Translations under genes and position numbers: made by a program
Notes under the pieces: model-generated
What the model was told of the DNA's origin: nothing
Database searches by the model: none
What the model saw: only the letters and a program-made list of their open reading frames with translations
Shown: positions 43,301 through 51,345 of the stretch, in pieces
Position numbering within the stretch: position 1 is the first letter of the stretch
Layout of the letters: the number at the start of each line of letters is the position of its first letter
Virus record (IMG/VR): IMGVR_UViG_3300027704_000014
Span: 1-64,000 of that record
DNA from: a virus
Length of the DNA stretch: 64,000 bases
Strand: one strand, 5' to 3'

Positions 43301-43923
43301 TCCCTAAATGTATTACGTTGAGCATAGTTCTCAACATCTTTAGTATACAGTATAGGATATGTTATATTAGCACCCAAGAATCCATGGAACTTAGTTTTAG
43401 CAGTTTTCCAATTCTTAGGATATAACTTGATGCCACCTTCTTCGGCAGGATATTTGTGTTCTAGTTGTCCACGTAAATGGAATGAATGTATAAAGTTAGG
43501 CTCGAAGTTACTAGGAGCCCAATCAATATCACTGCTTAGTTTATAATCTTTATCTACACACCATACGTGAGTTGCATATTTGTTCTTTTCAAAGTACTTA
43601 GCAGGTGTCTTAGTATTAAGTATATCAAACTTCTTTTTACATACAACTTTATTTACTTCCTTAATACCATTACTTATATCTGCAGGTAACAAACGTAAAC
43701 CACCGTAGTTAGTATTATCCCATTTCCACACATGTTCGTAATGCTCGTCATGCACATCTGGTCTATAGTCTAATACATCAAAATCATTAAGTTCGATGTT
43801 TGGCTCTACAAGCCAATACATCTTTGTATTAGAATTTATACTAGTAGTAGAATCTACTTGTTTTGCAAAAGGTAGGTTATCTTTTACTTGTTGGTTTTCA
43901 CCAATATAGAATATATCAAACAT
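40312..43923 (-). CDS. 1203-aa tandem-module protein, possible glycosyltransferase-like repeats
   Basis: About eleven related modules of 85-130 aa. Each has [FY]D/P-[IV]-x-[FY] at the start, a strand W-[VI]-[VI]-D (for example MFWVVDGDAD, WCWLIDSEYQ-like), then W/Y-x-P, D/E-x-H-x-[FW], often KYPEAMGGVRW or YGYGGVKLFP. The last module is fullest (FDIIFLSYNEP... MFWVVDGDADV), resembling a GT-A fold with a DxD-like motif. Some middle modules lack the DxD and may only bind sugar. Such tandem array could be a modular sugar-binding or transferase protein. It follows the carbamoyltransferase gene by two bases. No relative recognised by name. Confidence 0.6.
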   Translation of the reverse strand: MFDIFYIGENQQVKDNLPFAKQVDSTTSINSNTKMYWLVEPNIELNDFDVLDYRPDVHDEHYEHVWKWDNTNYGGLRLLPADISNGIKEVNKVVCKKKFDILNTKTPAKYFEKNKYATHVWCVDKDYKLSSDIDWAPSNFEPNFIHSFHLRGQLEHKYPAEEGGIKLYPKNWKTAKTKFHGFLGANITYPILYTKDVENYAQRNTFREDYVWMIDAQHAVNFSTVDWVPSPFEDDMLHVFRMPYQLQDKYPQAMGGIRLVPKNYKKAETKIHPDCPIEDEAYDVFYIDSDDFNAETYSEYAERSKSEWFWIVDREFQFNGKLLYVPALHEQEYIHVFKIPGHLEERYPADYTDAWDNRCGGVRLMNKNFDMTKHKYQASTVPVRFDVFYIAEPSNFDACIKKSRTKMCWVVDAEHTISNVFKYVPTKDEQKYLLNFKVDDQLQHKYPEQEGGIYLVPKTHNENTSTKYKGSMQQHKKEYPILFVDDVTDYSIVTQDCWIIDKEYQIDDDIDWSPSVFEMKNVHTFHVPDQLKHKYPEAMGGVRWVPVDRNEDVVIHADIPVKAKRYPMYFVTDPNDYTQSNGQCWLIDSEYQLDEEIEWLPSNFEKNFIHTFHVDGQLEHKYPEAMGGVRWLPLNWEEAETKIHEESPFTKPVFDHYSTEEEGRANTTKDWFWVIDSEVDVLEEFDFSYVPPVWDKGKKHVWQKLNPLTGRQYDYAGVALCPKVPNAKGRPKFIREPACKQQQYPVYTLDPQDYTGTLDAAYRRLCATTDTSMFWVVDLHTQVSPDFNFDYYPTQYDTGFMHVFLNEDGEHKNIRLVPKNLFDEWEFTDDQILNNSLGNLKLMTVEASLRPKWPIIRLDSYNRDDFLDELESYRDGYETGEPVPFVWSVNPNTDTDVQATPTKLGFSPKVADINKIHCWQKVNDLTGQTHGYGGLRLWPTNGDYSKLTTADLQLNKIKNVQYVREQGSITEMFDIIFLSYNEPKAAERFEKLQQRVSELATVSKRKPNLIWIKDIDGIFNAHQHASNRVTSNMFWVVDGDADVLDSFDFSYMPDVYDEEVVHVWNSMNLINGLEYGYGGVKLFPTQMVRDATTWGLDFTTGLSSRFKAIPELSCYTRFNTDAYSAWRSAFRECVKLSLNDDIESKERLDAWLNPNPDADFKDDAKAGAEQAVAFAKENKDNAEVLLNINNFDWLKIQYEQDNT

Positions 43924-43925
43924 TA

Positions 43926-45437
43926 CTAATCACTCGTATGGACCGGTACGCCATAATGGAAGGCAAACATCGCGGCGTCCTCCATGTCGTTAACTATGGG
44001 CTGGCCTTTAATATTCAAACTAGTGTTCACCATCATAGGACACCCTGTTGCTTTATAAAACTCTCTGAGTAATGTGTATAAGCCAGGATGTTGATTTAGT
44101 GAGACAGTTTGTACTCTGCTTGTTCCGTCTTTGTGTACAATAGCAGGGTACTCGTCTGGGAATTTGCATCTAGCAACGAACTGCATGTACGGACTAGTTT
44201 CAACCGGCATGTCAAAATACTCGTGTGCGAATTCTTCAAGTATAACAGGAGCAAACGGTCTGAACTCTTGTCTCTTTTTAATTTGATTCATTTGATCTTT
44301 TACGTTTGGTCCCCTAGGGTCAGCACATAATGTTCTGTTGCCTAACGCTCTTGGACCAAACTCTGCTTTACCGTTAGCAATACCAAATAGTTCTCCTGCT
44401 AGTAAACTTTTTAATGCGGCTTTAACAGGATAAGTACCAGGAATGTTTTTACCTAAGTAAGGACCTTCCCATTTAATTTTTTTACCTGTTTGATTGTAAT
44501 ACTCTAAAGCTGCGGCACCTAAACTACTTCCAGCATCACCTGGGTTAGGCATTATGTGTACGTTATCGTATCCAACTTCTTTTAATCTACTGTTAGCAAC
44601 ACAGTTAAGAGCAACACCGCCCATGAATACTATGTTGCTACTGTTTGTTAATTCTTTAGCATATTGTGCATACGCAAGTATACGTTCTTCTACTTGCATT
44701 TGTGCAGCCATTGCAATGTCAAAGTCATCTACACCTTTGTACATTTTAGGGTCCATGCCTTTTTGCAAATTCTTCTTCATCTTAATAGCTTGTGATGGCT
44801 TAGTGTATGCCCAAGTATGCTTGAAAAAGTCTTTGCCCATTTGTCTGCTTAATTTAGATGCTATAATTGGATTACCGTATGCAGCCATTCCCATGAGTAT
44901 GTATTCATCTTCGTTTGGTTTTAAACCTACACGATGAGTAACAGCACTATAGAATAATCCTAAACTACTAGGAAACCTTGTACTGTGTAACTTAGTTAAC
45001 TTCTTGTTTTTCCAACCCCAAATAGTTGCACAATCAAATTCGCCAATTGCATCAATAACCATGATAGCACTTTCTTGGAAGTTGCTAGTTAGTATACCGG
45101 CGGCCGCATGCGTCTCGTGGTGCCAGTAACTTTTAATCGGAATGCCGGCTAGTTGTGGATAAAACTCTTTGATCCAATCTTCTTGTGATAGTTCATTGAA
45201 ACTATTAAAGTCACCACTCAGTAATGCTCTAAATTTCTTTGCTTTACTATTCTCATGTAGTACGATTATATCTGGTGTGCCGTGTTCTAGTGCGGCATCA
45301 ATTAGCTCGTGATTTAAAAATGGATCATTCTTTTGTTTACTGTAACGTTCAGCATGAGCGGCGAATCTTATTTTGCCTGCTCTAACAACTGTTACAGCCG
45401 CATCGTGGAAGCCCGAGCTTATTCCTAAAATATTCAT
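43926..45437 (-). CDS. NodU/CmcH-family O-carbamoyltransferase
   Basis: 503 aa. N-terminal Kae1-like domain with GISSGFHDAAVTVV, the iron-binding YWHHETHAAAG (His pair) and VIDAIGEFDCATIW. C-terminal domain with FGPRALGNRTLCADPR and EFRPFAPVIL. These enzymes move a carbamoyl group from carbamoyl phosphate, through carbamoyl-adenylate, onto a hydroxyl of a sugar or antibiotic. Relatives acting on 5-hydroxymethylcytosine in DNA have been described in metagenomes. Target here may be a glycan, a small molecule or DNA; context favours a sugar pathway. Confidence 0.93.
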   Translation of the reverse strand: MNILGISSGFHDAAVTVVRAGKIRFAAHAERYSKQKNDPFLNHELIDAALEHGTPDIIVLHENSKAKKFRALLSGDFNSFNELSQEDWIKEFYPQLAGIPIKSYWHHETHAAAGILTSNFQESAIMVIDAIGEFDCATIWGWKNKKLTKLHSTRFPSSLGLFYSAVTHRVGLKPNEDEYILMGMAAYGNPIIASKLSRQMGKDFFKHTWAYTKPSQAIKMKKNLQKGMDPKMYKGVDDFDIAMAAQMQVEERILAYAQYAKELTNSSNIVFMGGVALNCVANSRLKEVGYDNVHIMPNPGDAGSSLGAAALEYYNQTGKKIKWEGPYLGKNIPGTYPVKAALKSLLAGELFGIANGKAEFGPRALGNRTLCADPRGPNVKDQMNQIKKRQEFRPFAPVILEEFAHEYFDMPVETSPYMQFVARCKFPDEYPAIVHKDGTSRVQTVSLNQHPGLYTLLREFYKATGCPMMVNTSLNIKGQPIVNDMEDAAMFAFHYGVPVHTSD

Positions 45438-45601
45438 TTGTGTTTAGTCTCTATCTGTCTGTGTTCTAATTCATGCATTATGTGTATTCTGCGTTCTGTT
45501 GTTAAGTTTGCCCACGCAACGATTTCGTCTAGCGATCGTTTACACCCTTTGCAGAAATTGTTCTCATTTATCCTGCACAGGTTTACACACGGTGATTCCA
45601 T
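45434..45601 (-). CDS. DUF1289-type small Cys protein, 55 aa
   Basis: MESPCVNLCRINENNFCKGCKRSLDEIVAW shows the DUF1289 pattern SPCxxxC...CxGCxRTxxEIxxW with four cysteines, likely binding a metal or Fe-S cluster. Its stop overlaps the carbamoyltransferase start (ATGA), so it is translationally coupled to it. Cellular function of DUF1289 is unknown. Confidence 0.7.
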   Translation of the reverse strand: MESPCVNLCRINENNFCKGCKRSLDEIVAWANLTTERRIHIMHELEHRQIETKHK

Positions 45602-45766
45602 TTATCTGTAAATGAAAGGATCTCGTCTGCGTAACTCTTCGATGCGTTTCTTTAACTGTGCTTCTTGTTCTGCTTTTACTCTAGCAATTTTTTCATCTGA
45701 GGTCTCAGTGCCTGCTGGAGGATTGCGGTCAGTACCTAGCGAGCCTTCGTGATCGTTGTTTTCCAT
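45602..45766 (-). CDS. Small hypothetical protein, 54 aa
   Basis: ATG behind AAAGGAGATACA, an excellent ribosome site. Disordered acidic start (ENNDHEGSLGTDRNPPAGTE), then a basic helix (KIARVKAEQEAQLKKRIEELRRR) and end PFIYR. It ends directly before the DUF1289 start. An AATAAATAC motif lies upstream at 45793-45786. Confidence 0.55.
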   Translation of the reverse strand: MENNDHEGSLGTDRNPPAGTETSDEKIARVKAEQEAQLKKRIEELRRRDPFIYR

Positions 45767-45785
45767 TGTATCTCCTTTGTATGTG

Positions 45786-45793
45786 TATTTATT
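45786..45793 (-). promoter_or_regulatory. Possible late promoter AATAAATA
   Basis: On the minus strand AATAAATAC lies 20 bases before the 54-aa gene, overlapping the end of the upstream gene. Same core as the other late-type motifs. Confidence 0.35.
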
Positions 45794-47081
45794 TGAGCTT
45801 ACCCATAATCTGCTGTAAGTATGGATGACGTCTAACGATATCCATTATAACACCATTGCCGCCATCTCTATCTACAAATGTTTTCCATGAGCCAGTCATG
45901 GGATTAACTAAAGGACTATGTGCTGCTTGTTGCGATATTACTTTTTCGTTATTTCCTAAATCTTTAACTATCTGAGGAATATACGGATCATGGAAACACA
46001 ATTCTAAATAGTTTTTTAAGTTATGTTCTATTTTACTTTTACACAGTCGTCGTGTAACATCTAGATTTAAATCTAAGTCATTTAAGCGTTTTAATTCGGC
46101 TGCTAATGCTTCTGTTCGCTTCCTAGGACTTGCAATTGAATCAAACGAGTAATCAATTACTTCATCATATAACTCAAATCCATACTTTTTTAAATTTTGG
46201 TTTATGTATCGTGGACCGTGTATCATAAACAATTTTTGATACACAATAGGCCATACACATTTTTCTGTGCGAAAATGTGTTGTTAGCGAAGTTTCTGAGA
46301 CAACATCAATAAGACAATTAATATATCCTTTCGGTGGTCCAGAGTATATATCCCCTTGTAGCTCTTCTTCACTATCGTATATATGTCTACCGTGACTGTA
46401 TGTTGTTGCTCCAATCTCTTCCATTATTTTGTCGCATTCCGCATGCGGGTCTATCAATGTAAATCTATTTTGATCATTATCAATTAAACCTCTTTTTTGT
46501 ATTTCATCAAGTAGTAATAGTCTATGGTGTTTTGCAACACGGTTCTTGAGGAAAAATAAGGCGTCTAGTCTGTGTTTACTAAAGTTGGATATGCCCTCTA
46601 AGGCAGGAGCTGCTACTTTTGTACCATTCCACACTAAAAAATAAGTTGGCCATATCTGAACATTGTCAAAAAAGTGCTGTTGTAGTAACACTGAATACGG
46701 GCCACGTGTATATGTTGGTTGAGGAGGTAGTTCGCCACAAAGCTCGGCCAACCGGCGAGCTTCCTTGTAAGTTTCTACCTGCTTTAGACCATCCAACGTT
46801 ATATCAATCTGTGATGTTTCTTCTGGAATTAACTTGTAATTGCCAGTAATAATGTCTACCCTGTTACCGTTTTGTTCATTGTGTGCGATTGCTTCGTTCA
46901 TTACACGTTCAAATTCAGCAGGATCTTGCCAAAGTTCTACTTCTGTCATCGATGCTTCTTTTGATGCATCAACAATAATATGTGTGTTAGCGTTTTGCAT
47001 ACATATACTAAATAATTTAGATACACTGAGAGCATGATTCCATAAATCTAAAACTTTGTATTTGTTATACCTTTTTGTCAT
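45789..47081 (-). CDS. Glycosyltransferase-like protein, divergent paralogue 1
   Basis: 430 aa, first gene of the left operon. Its C-terminal VSETSLTTHFRTEKCVWPIVYQKLFMI...LKKYGFELYDEVIDYSFDS aligns by eye with the C-terminal parts of the proteins at 49422, 55286 and 57672 (SE-x-iF...SEK-i...HPF...GyKTF...DESYD). That pattern resembles the nucleotide-sugar site of fucosyltransferase/exostosin-type GT-B enzymes. This copy is the most divergent (TEK in place of SEK; no HPF). Ribosome site AAGGA lies ten bases before ATG. Confidence 0.55.
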   Translation of the reverse strand: MTKRYNKYKVLDLWNHALSVSKLFSICMQNANTHIIVDASKEASMTEVELWQDPAEFERVMNEAIAHNEQNGNRVDIITGNYKLIPEETSQIDITLDGLKQVETYKEARRLAELCGELPPQPTYTRGPYSVLLQQHFFDNVQIWPTYFLVWNGTKVAAPALEGISNFSKHRLDALFFLKNRVAKHHRLLLLDEIQKRGLIDNDQNRFTLIDPHAECDKIMEEIGATTYSHGRHIYDSEEELQGDIYSGPPKGYINCLIDVVSETSLTTHFRTEKCVWPIVYQKLFMIHGPRYINQNLKKYGFELYDEVIDYSFDSIASPRKRTEALAAELKRLNDLDLNLDVTRRLCKSKIEHNLKNYLELCFHDPYIPQIVKDLGNNEKVISQQAAHSPLVNPMTGSWKTFVDRDGGNGVIMDIVRRHPYLQQIMGKLK

Positions 47082-47100
47082 CGATCGAAAATCCTTATGA

Positions 47101-47125
47101 GATAAATACTGTTTTAATATTTATC
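47101..47125. promoter_or_regulatory. Palindromic back-to-back late promoter pair
   Basis: GATAAATA (47101-47108, +) and TATTTATC (47118-47125, which reads GATAAATA on -) face each other over nine bases. Each motif points to its own gene: the plus one at 47140 (39 bases) and the minus one at 47081 (37 bases). Leaders would be about 25-30 bases in both directions. Confidence 0.65.
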
Positions 47126-47139
47126 AAAGGAAATACGCA

Positions 47140-47745
47140 TTGAGCTTTAAAACTGTAAGAGAATTCGAAACAGCAATAGCACAGTTTTATGATGCCCCAT
47201 ATGCTGTGGCAGTAGATTGCTGCACTCATGCGGTCGAACTTTGCTTACGTTATACTAAGCCAGAAGTCAACATAGGCATACCAACTAATACATATATTAG
47301 CATTCCGTTTACATGTCAAAAACTAGGGCTAAAGTGGCACTGGGTTGAGAACGAATGGGAAGAGTATTATCACATAGATGGCACTGATATAATAGATGCA
47401 GCAGTATATCTTAAACGTGATGGTTATATTCCACTAAGTTTTATGTGTTTAAGTTTTCAATTTAAAAAGCCATTGAGCTTAGGCCGTGGCGGTGCTATAC
47501 TGTGTTATAACGAAAGTGACTACATAGCATTAAAGAAGATGGCATACGATGGACGAGTAGACGATATCGCATGGGCCGAACAAGCAATAGACACAATAGG
47601 TTATCATTATTACATGACACCTGAAACTGCACAAATGGGGTTGGACAAACTGCCAGAGGTTGCAAATAAAGAATGGCGCAAGTGGAGTTACAAGGACTAT
47701 CCGTTTTTACCGGATGTACCTGTATTCAACACCGGCCATCATTAA
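47140..47745 (+). CDS. Very short DegT/DnrJ/EryC1-like aminotransferase, 201 aa
   Basis: TTG start behind AAAGGA. Recognisable DegT pieces: YDAPYAVAVDCCTHAVELCLR (cofactor-binding start), VNIGIPTNTYISIPFTCQKLG, TDIIDAA (Asp), SFQFKKPLSLGRGGAIL with the likely Schiff-base Lys, and an IGYHYYMTPETAQMGLDKLP end. Normal family members are about 370 aa, so the C-terminal domain is cut short. In sugar pathways DegT enzymes aminate keto-sugars or keto-cyclitols. It lies alone on + with the SGNH gene, inside the minus-strand island. Confidence 0.75.
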   Translation: MSFKTVREFETAIAQFYDAPYAVAVDCCTHAVELCLRYTKPEVNIGIPTNTYISIPFTCQKLGLKWHWVENEWEEYYHIDGTDIIDAAVYLKRDGYIPLSFMCLSFQFKKPLSLGRGGAILCYNESDYIALKKMAYDGRVDDIAWAEQAIDTIGYHYYMTPETAQMGLDKLPEVANKEWRKWSYKDYPFLPDVPVFNTGHH

Positions 47746-47757
47746 AAAGAGACATAT

Positions 47758-48705
47758 ATGAGAAGAATTTTTACGTTCGGGTGTAGCATGACCGAATACC
47801 AATGGCCTACGTGGGCTGATATGTTATGCTACCATTATAATCAAGAGGAAGGTGCTGAAACATACAATTATGCTAATTGTGGCATGGGCAACGAACATGT
47901 TGTGCAAGCATTAACAGCAGCTGATCTAAAGCATACATTCACAGATGACGATATTATATGTGTACTGTGGAGTAGTTGGCTAAGAGAAGATCGACTTTGG
48001 CAAGATAAACGTTGGGGCAAAAATGGAAGTATTCTTAACACTCCAACTACTCAGCCATTTGGTGAGTTTGCTAATAATTATTTTAGTTTAGAAAACTATA
48101 TAATGAAAAATATTACTAATATACATACTGCTAATAAAGCATTCAAGATTACTTATCAGGATCACATCTTCCAATGTGAGGAACCATTAATGTCTGAGGA
48201 GGCTGATAAGTTGTTGCACAGTTTTTACTTTGATATGCCAGGTGGTGCTGCGTTTACTAAAGAAGACGTAGCAGAGTATATTAAAGGTAACGGTGGTGTA
48301 GACGGGCAGTCAATAATCAGAGAGGTAGATGGCCATCCTAGTCCAGCTGAACATTTATTATACTTAGAGAATAAAGTATTACCTGCACTAGGCATCTCAC
48401 AATTAAATACTAAAGCAGCAGAATGGGTAGATATTTGGGACAAACGAATAACACTTGCGAATAAGCAGATAATAGCAGCGTCGGGTCATCCAGTGGATGA
48501 TGCTGTATTTAATGCAAGAGGAACATGGTCAGAGATGATAACAAATGAAACTAGCACTTGGATGGATAGATGGGAAGACTTGTGGGACACGCAATTTTTA
48601 CATAGCGTTGGGTCTGAAGAAGGTGTTTACAAAATGTTACAACTCTACCAGGATAAGTATGGAAACGGCCAAAAGTCTAACTTTGATTACCATCCAAATG
48701 AATAA
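47758..48705 (+). CDS. SGNH-hydrolase-like protein, paralogue A
   Basis: 315 aa. Begins RIFTFGCSMTEYQWPTWADML; the Ser10 context (GCSxT) fits block I of SGNH esterases, and VDGHPSPAEHLLYLE fits block V (DxxH), so the Ser and Asp/His of the triad are present. Nearly the same opening is used by the minus-strand protein at 56872 (FGCSFTNYYWPTWAD). Such proteins hydrolyse or transfer acyl groups on glycans. It ends convergently, overlapping the next minus gene by 29 bases. Confidence 0.65.
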   Translation: MRRIFTFGCSMTEYQWPTWADMLCYHYNQEEGAETYNYANCGMGNEHVVQALTAADLKHTFTDDDIICVLWSSWLREDRLWQDKRWGKNGSILNTPTTQPFGEFANNYFSLENYIMKNITNIHTANKAFKITYQDHIFQCEEPLMSEEADKLLHSFYFDMPGGAAFTKEDVAEYIKGNGGVDGQSIIREVDGHPSPAEHLLYLENKVLPALGISQLNTKAAEWVDIWDKRITLANKQIIAASGHPVDDAVFNARGTWSEMITNETSTWMDRWEDLWDTQFLHSVGSEEGVYKMLQLYQDKYGNGQKSNFDYHPNE

Positions 48706-49429
48706 ACTCAAATAACTTTTTTGCATGAAGTCTATGAGGCTCTTCGTTGTGGTGCCAGTACTTTGCTTTAGGATTTTCATATCCTGCATTTCTATAATGC
48801 CAAAAGAAGGCGGCATCATTGTCTAGCATATCCATATACTTACTTTGATCTACTAGGTCAATATAAAACTGTAAGTGTGTGTTTTCAGATGAGAACATTT
48901 CCATAGTATTAGTCATAACATAGTCAATGCCTTTACTGTTAAAGAAGTACTGCATTTGTAGCACTGTGTTAATACATTCTAACTCACACATAAACTCGTG
49001 CCTTGCCTGATACTCGTGCCAGTAAGGTATAACATCTTTTTCGTAATCGTTACCTCCAGCCCAGCCTGCATTAATTTGTAGGAAGTATTCGTTAATTTTA
49101 GTGTAATAGTCTGCGGCAGTATTAGCTGGAGCATAGCCTATCGCATGCGGGTTAGGTAAATCAATGCGTGTAGTTTCTGTCCAACCTATTAGTACTTTTA
49201 CGTCCATAGTGTCAGCATTGTATTCTTTATCAAACCAATTTAGTACACTTCGTGCAATAGCTCTATTACTCATTGCAACCATTGCTATGTTTATAGGCTT
49301 CCTGTCCAGCTTTACTGCTAGTATGCCACCAAAACTGTTTTTACGATTATACTCGCTGTCTTCACTGCCATCAATTTCACTTCCGCCAGTGTGGCTACAA
49401 CCTGCTATTAATAATATTCTTTTAATCAT
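48677..49429 (-). CDS. SGNH-hydrolase-like protein, paralogue B
   Basis: 250 aa. LLIAGCSHTGGSEID carries the block I Ser12 (GCSxT), MSNRAIARSVL a block with Asn/Arg, and the end KYWHHNEEPHRLHAKKLFEF provides His residues in the block V position. The last 29 bases overlap the 3' end of the opposite-strand gene. Last gene of the right minus-strand operon. Hydrolase activity is inferred from the motif; the family is less clear than for the other two copies. Confidence 0.55.
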   Translation of the reverse strand: MIKRILLIAGCSHTGGSEIDGSEDSEYNRKNSFGGILAVKLDRKPINIAMVAMSNRAIARSVLNWFDKEYNADTMDVKVLIGWTETTRIDLPNPHAIGYAPANTAADYYTKINEYFLQINAGWAGGNDYEKDVIPYWHEYQARHEFMCELECINTVLQMQYFFNSKGIDYVMTNTMEMFSSENTHLQFYIDLVDQSKYMDMLDNDAAFFWHYRNAGYENPKAKYWHHNEEPHRLHAKKLFEFIHLDGNQS

Positions 49430-50846
49430 TGTTAAATTCCGTATTTGCCCATTCTGACTGCCACTGCATGTGTATTAACGAGTTGTCTGATTCGGTTATA
49501 GTACCTGTTTGCGTATTATCTATTGCTTTTCTGAAATTATACTCTAGTGTATTTCTCATATCAGTATACATTACAAATAACTCGTCATATGATAAAGTTT
49601 CAATCCAATCAATAATTTCTACAATCTTTTTAAGTCTTAGTACATGATTTTCTTCTTCATCATAACTTTCGTCCCACCACTTGTTAAATGTTTTGTAACC
49701 TGCTTCTCTCATACTCTTTAATGTGTAAGGCGGTGCGAGCAGTATGAACGGAGTTTTATATACTACCGATTGTATTGCTTTTTCACTATAGTTGCCTGTT
49801 GGTTGTGCAAATCTACTCTCAACATGCACACTAACAAATGTTTCTCTATAATATTTTTCTAGTCTATGTTGTTTTTCGTTATATGCTACAGGATTCATAC
49901 CATCGTTAACTTGCTTGTCATCTAGATCCGCTGGGTAATTATGAGCAGCATGCTCGCGAATAAATGTCGAACCGGATGCTTTAAAATCTAATTCATATGG
50001 CGCAATTCTATTCATTTTTATTGTACTTGCCTGAAATCTTTCGTTAAAGCCTGGAAAGTATTTATTCATTTCTTCTTTATTTGCCCATGGTGATTGCTCA
50101 CATATATTTGGAGATACAGCAAAGTACCAGGATAAATGCGAATCACATTCTGCCATCACTGTAGATATTAAGTACCTAGCAGTTGTGTATCTCCACATAG
50201 GACAAACAAATTTCTTTGTAATTTTTACTTTAGGTTCTTGACTCATGCCATCGTATATCCGTAAGTCTCTTAAAAATAAATCGTCGTATATTAACGTCAT
50301 ATGATCTTTATATAACGGATAATACTTGTCAGCATCATAATCACAAGTTGCTACAGTAACATTAGTCAATGCATGTTTCCTTACAAAATTCCAAATACTG
50401 TCTAACTCTTTTGCTCTAAACTCTCTTGTGTTACCGTCGTTATAAAATTCACTATAAAAGCCAAAGTTAAAGTTATGGAATAGTGTATGAGCGTAACGAT
50501 CGTTTACCATATGCGAGCACAATGGCTCTGTTAGAAATATCTTGAGACCATGCTTGTTTAAGAATTTACGAGTTTCTAAAGATAATTCTGTAGCATCTAG
50601 TGAAATCATGGGACCATTAGAATAATATACTATAACTGCTGTCAATGGGTCATCTAAGGATAGTGTTCCTAGCCTACTGTAGTCGCTGAAGGTGGCCTTT
50701 AAAAATTCATTTGTCTCTACCTTAGGTATGTGATCTAGCTCACCAGGGAAATTATGCGTGTATAAACTTGACTCAGTTTGAATCATATCTGTGCCGTTTT
50801 GCTCATCGTCAGATATATGTACTGTTGTTTTTTTCTCTCTAGCCAT
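49422..50846 (-). CDS. Glycosyltransferase-like protein, paralogue 2
   Basis: 474 aa. C-terminal part VESRFAQPTGNYSEKAIQSVVYKTPFILLAPPYTLKSMREAGYKTFNKWWDESYD shows the same signature as the proteins at 55286 and 57672. The SEK-x7-8-K-x-PF element is like the sugar-nucleotide loop of FucT/exostosin-like transferases. The N-terminal half differs, which suggests a different acceptor. It overlaps the oxygenase gene by eight bases and the SGNH gene by eight. Confidence 0.6.
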   Translation of the reverse strand: MAREKKTTVHISDDEQNGTDMIQTESSLYTHNFPGELDHIPKVETNEFLKATFSDYSRLGTLSLDDPLTAVIVYYSNGPMISLDATELSLETRKFLNKHGLKIFLTEPLCSHMVNDRYAHTLFHNFNFGFYSEFYNDGNTREFRAKELDSIWNFVRKHALTNVTVATCDYDADKYYPLYKDHMTLIYDDLFLRDLRIYDGMSQEPKVKITKKFVCPMWRYTTARYLISTVMAECDSHLSWYFAVSPNICEQSPWANKEEMNKYFPGFNERFQASTIKMNRIAPYELDFKASGSTFIREHAAHNYPADLDDKQVNDGMNPVAYNEKQHRLEKYYRETFVSVHVESRFAQPTGNYSEKAIQSVVYKTPFILLAPPYTLKSMREAGYKTFNKWWDESYDEEENHVLRLKKIVEIIDWIETLSYDELFVMYTDMRNTLEYNFRKAIDNTQTGTITESDNSLIHMQWQSEWANTEFNND

Positions 50847-51345
50847 TAACTATTGTTCCTGTTATTTGTAATGCGTATCGATCTTTTGTTCCAATATTTG
50901 CACTTGCATGGTCTACGTCTGCATGCCATAGCACAAAGTCTCCTGCTTTCCAAGAAGTTAGTGCGTTATGGTCTACTTCTAAATATTGTCCTGGTGCCCA
51001 ATCTTCTAAAAATAATAATGCTCTGTATACATCACTTCTATTTACTTCGAATACTTTGCAGTATGTTTCAAAGTGATCTATATGGTTAGGCATTATGTCT
51101 AATGTTGTTAGTTTATAAAATACAAATCCTGCGTTTGTTAAACCCATTTGCTCTGCTACTGTATCTGTCCATGCTGGCATAGGATTGCGACTGTCGTACA
51201 TGCCGCCTGAGAAACTCTCATGGTAATAACCAAGTGAGCGCCAGTTCTCCATTTCTTCTTCTTTGAGTGGCTGCTTAGTATATTCGTAGTCTTTAAATGC
51301 GTCTTGCCAAACTACAGCTACTTTGCCGTATGTTACGTTATCCAT
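50839..51345 (-). CDS. Fe(II)/2OG-type oxygenase-like protein, 168 aa
   Basis: Small jelly-roll protein with a metal triad pattern: NHIDHFETY (HxD) and later LWHADVDHASANIGTKDRYALQIT (distal His and 2OG-type Arg). GQYLEVDHNALTSWKAGDFVLWHAD is a cupin/2OG core. It would hydroxylate a small molecule or a peptide. Lies between the cysteine hydrolase and a glycosyltransferase-like gene in an overlapping chain. Confidence 0.65.
   Translation of the reverse strand: MDNVTYGKVAVVWQDAFKDYEYTKQPLKEEEMENWRSLGYYHESFSGGMYDSRNPMPAWTDTVAEQMGLTNAGFVFYKLTTLDIMPNHIDHFETYCKVFEVNRSDVYRALLFLEDWAPGQYLEVDHNALTSWKAGDFVLWHADVDHASANIGTKDRYALQITGTIVNG

Noticed and set aside
43926-45437. Interpretation as a confirmed DNA-cytosine carbamoyltransferase
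   Set aside because: DNA-acting relatives exist, but no thymidylate-synthase-like hydroxymethylase is seen in this window, so the target is left open.
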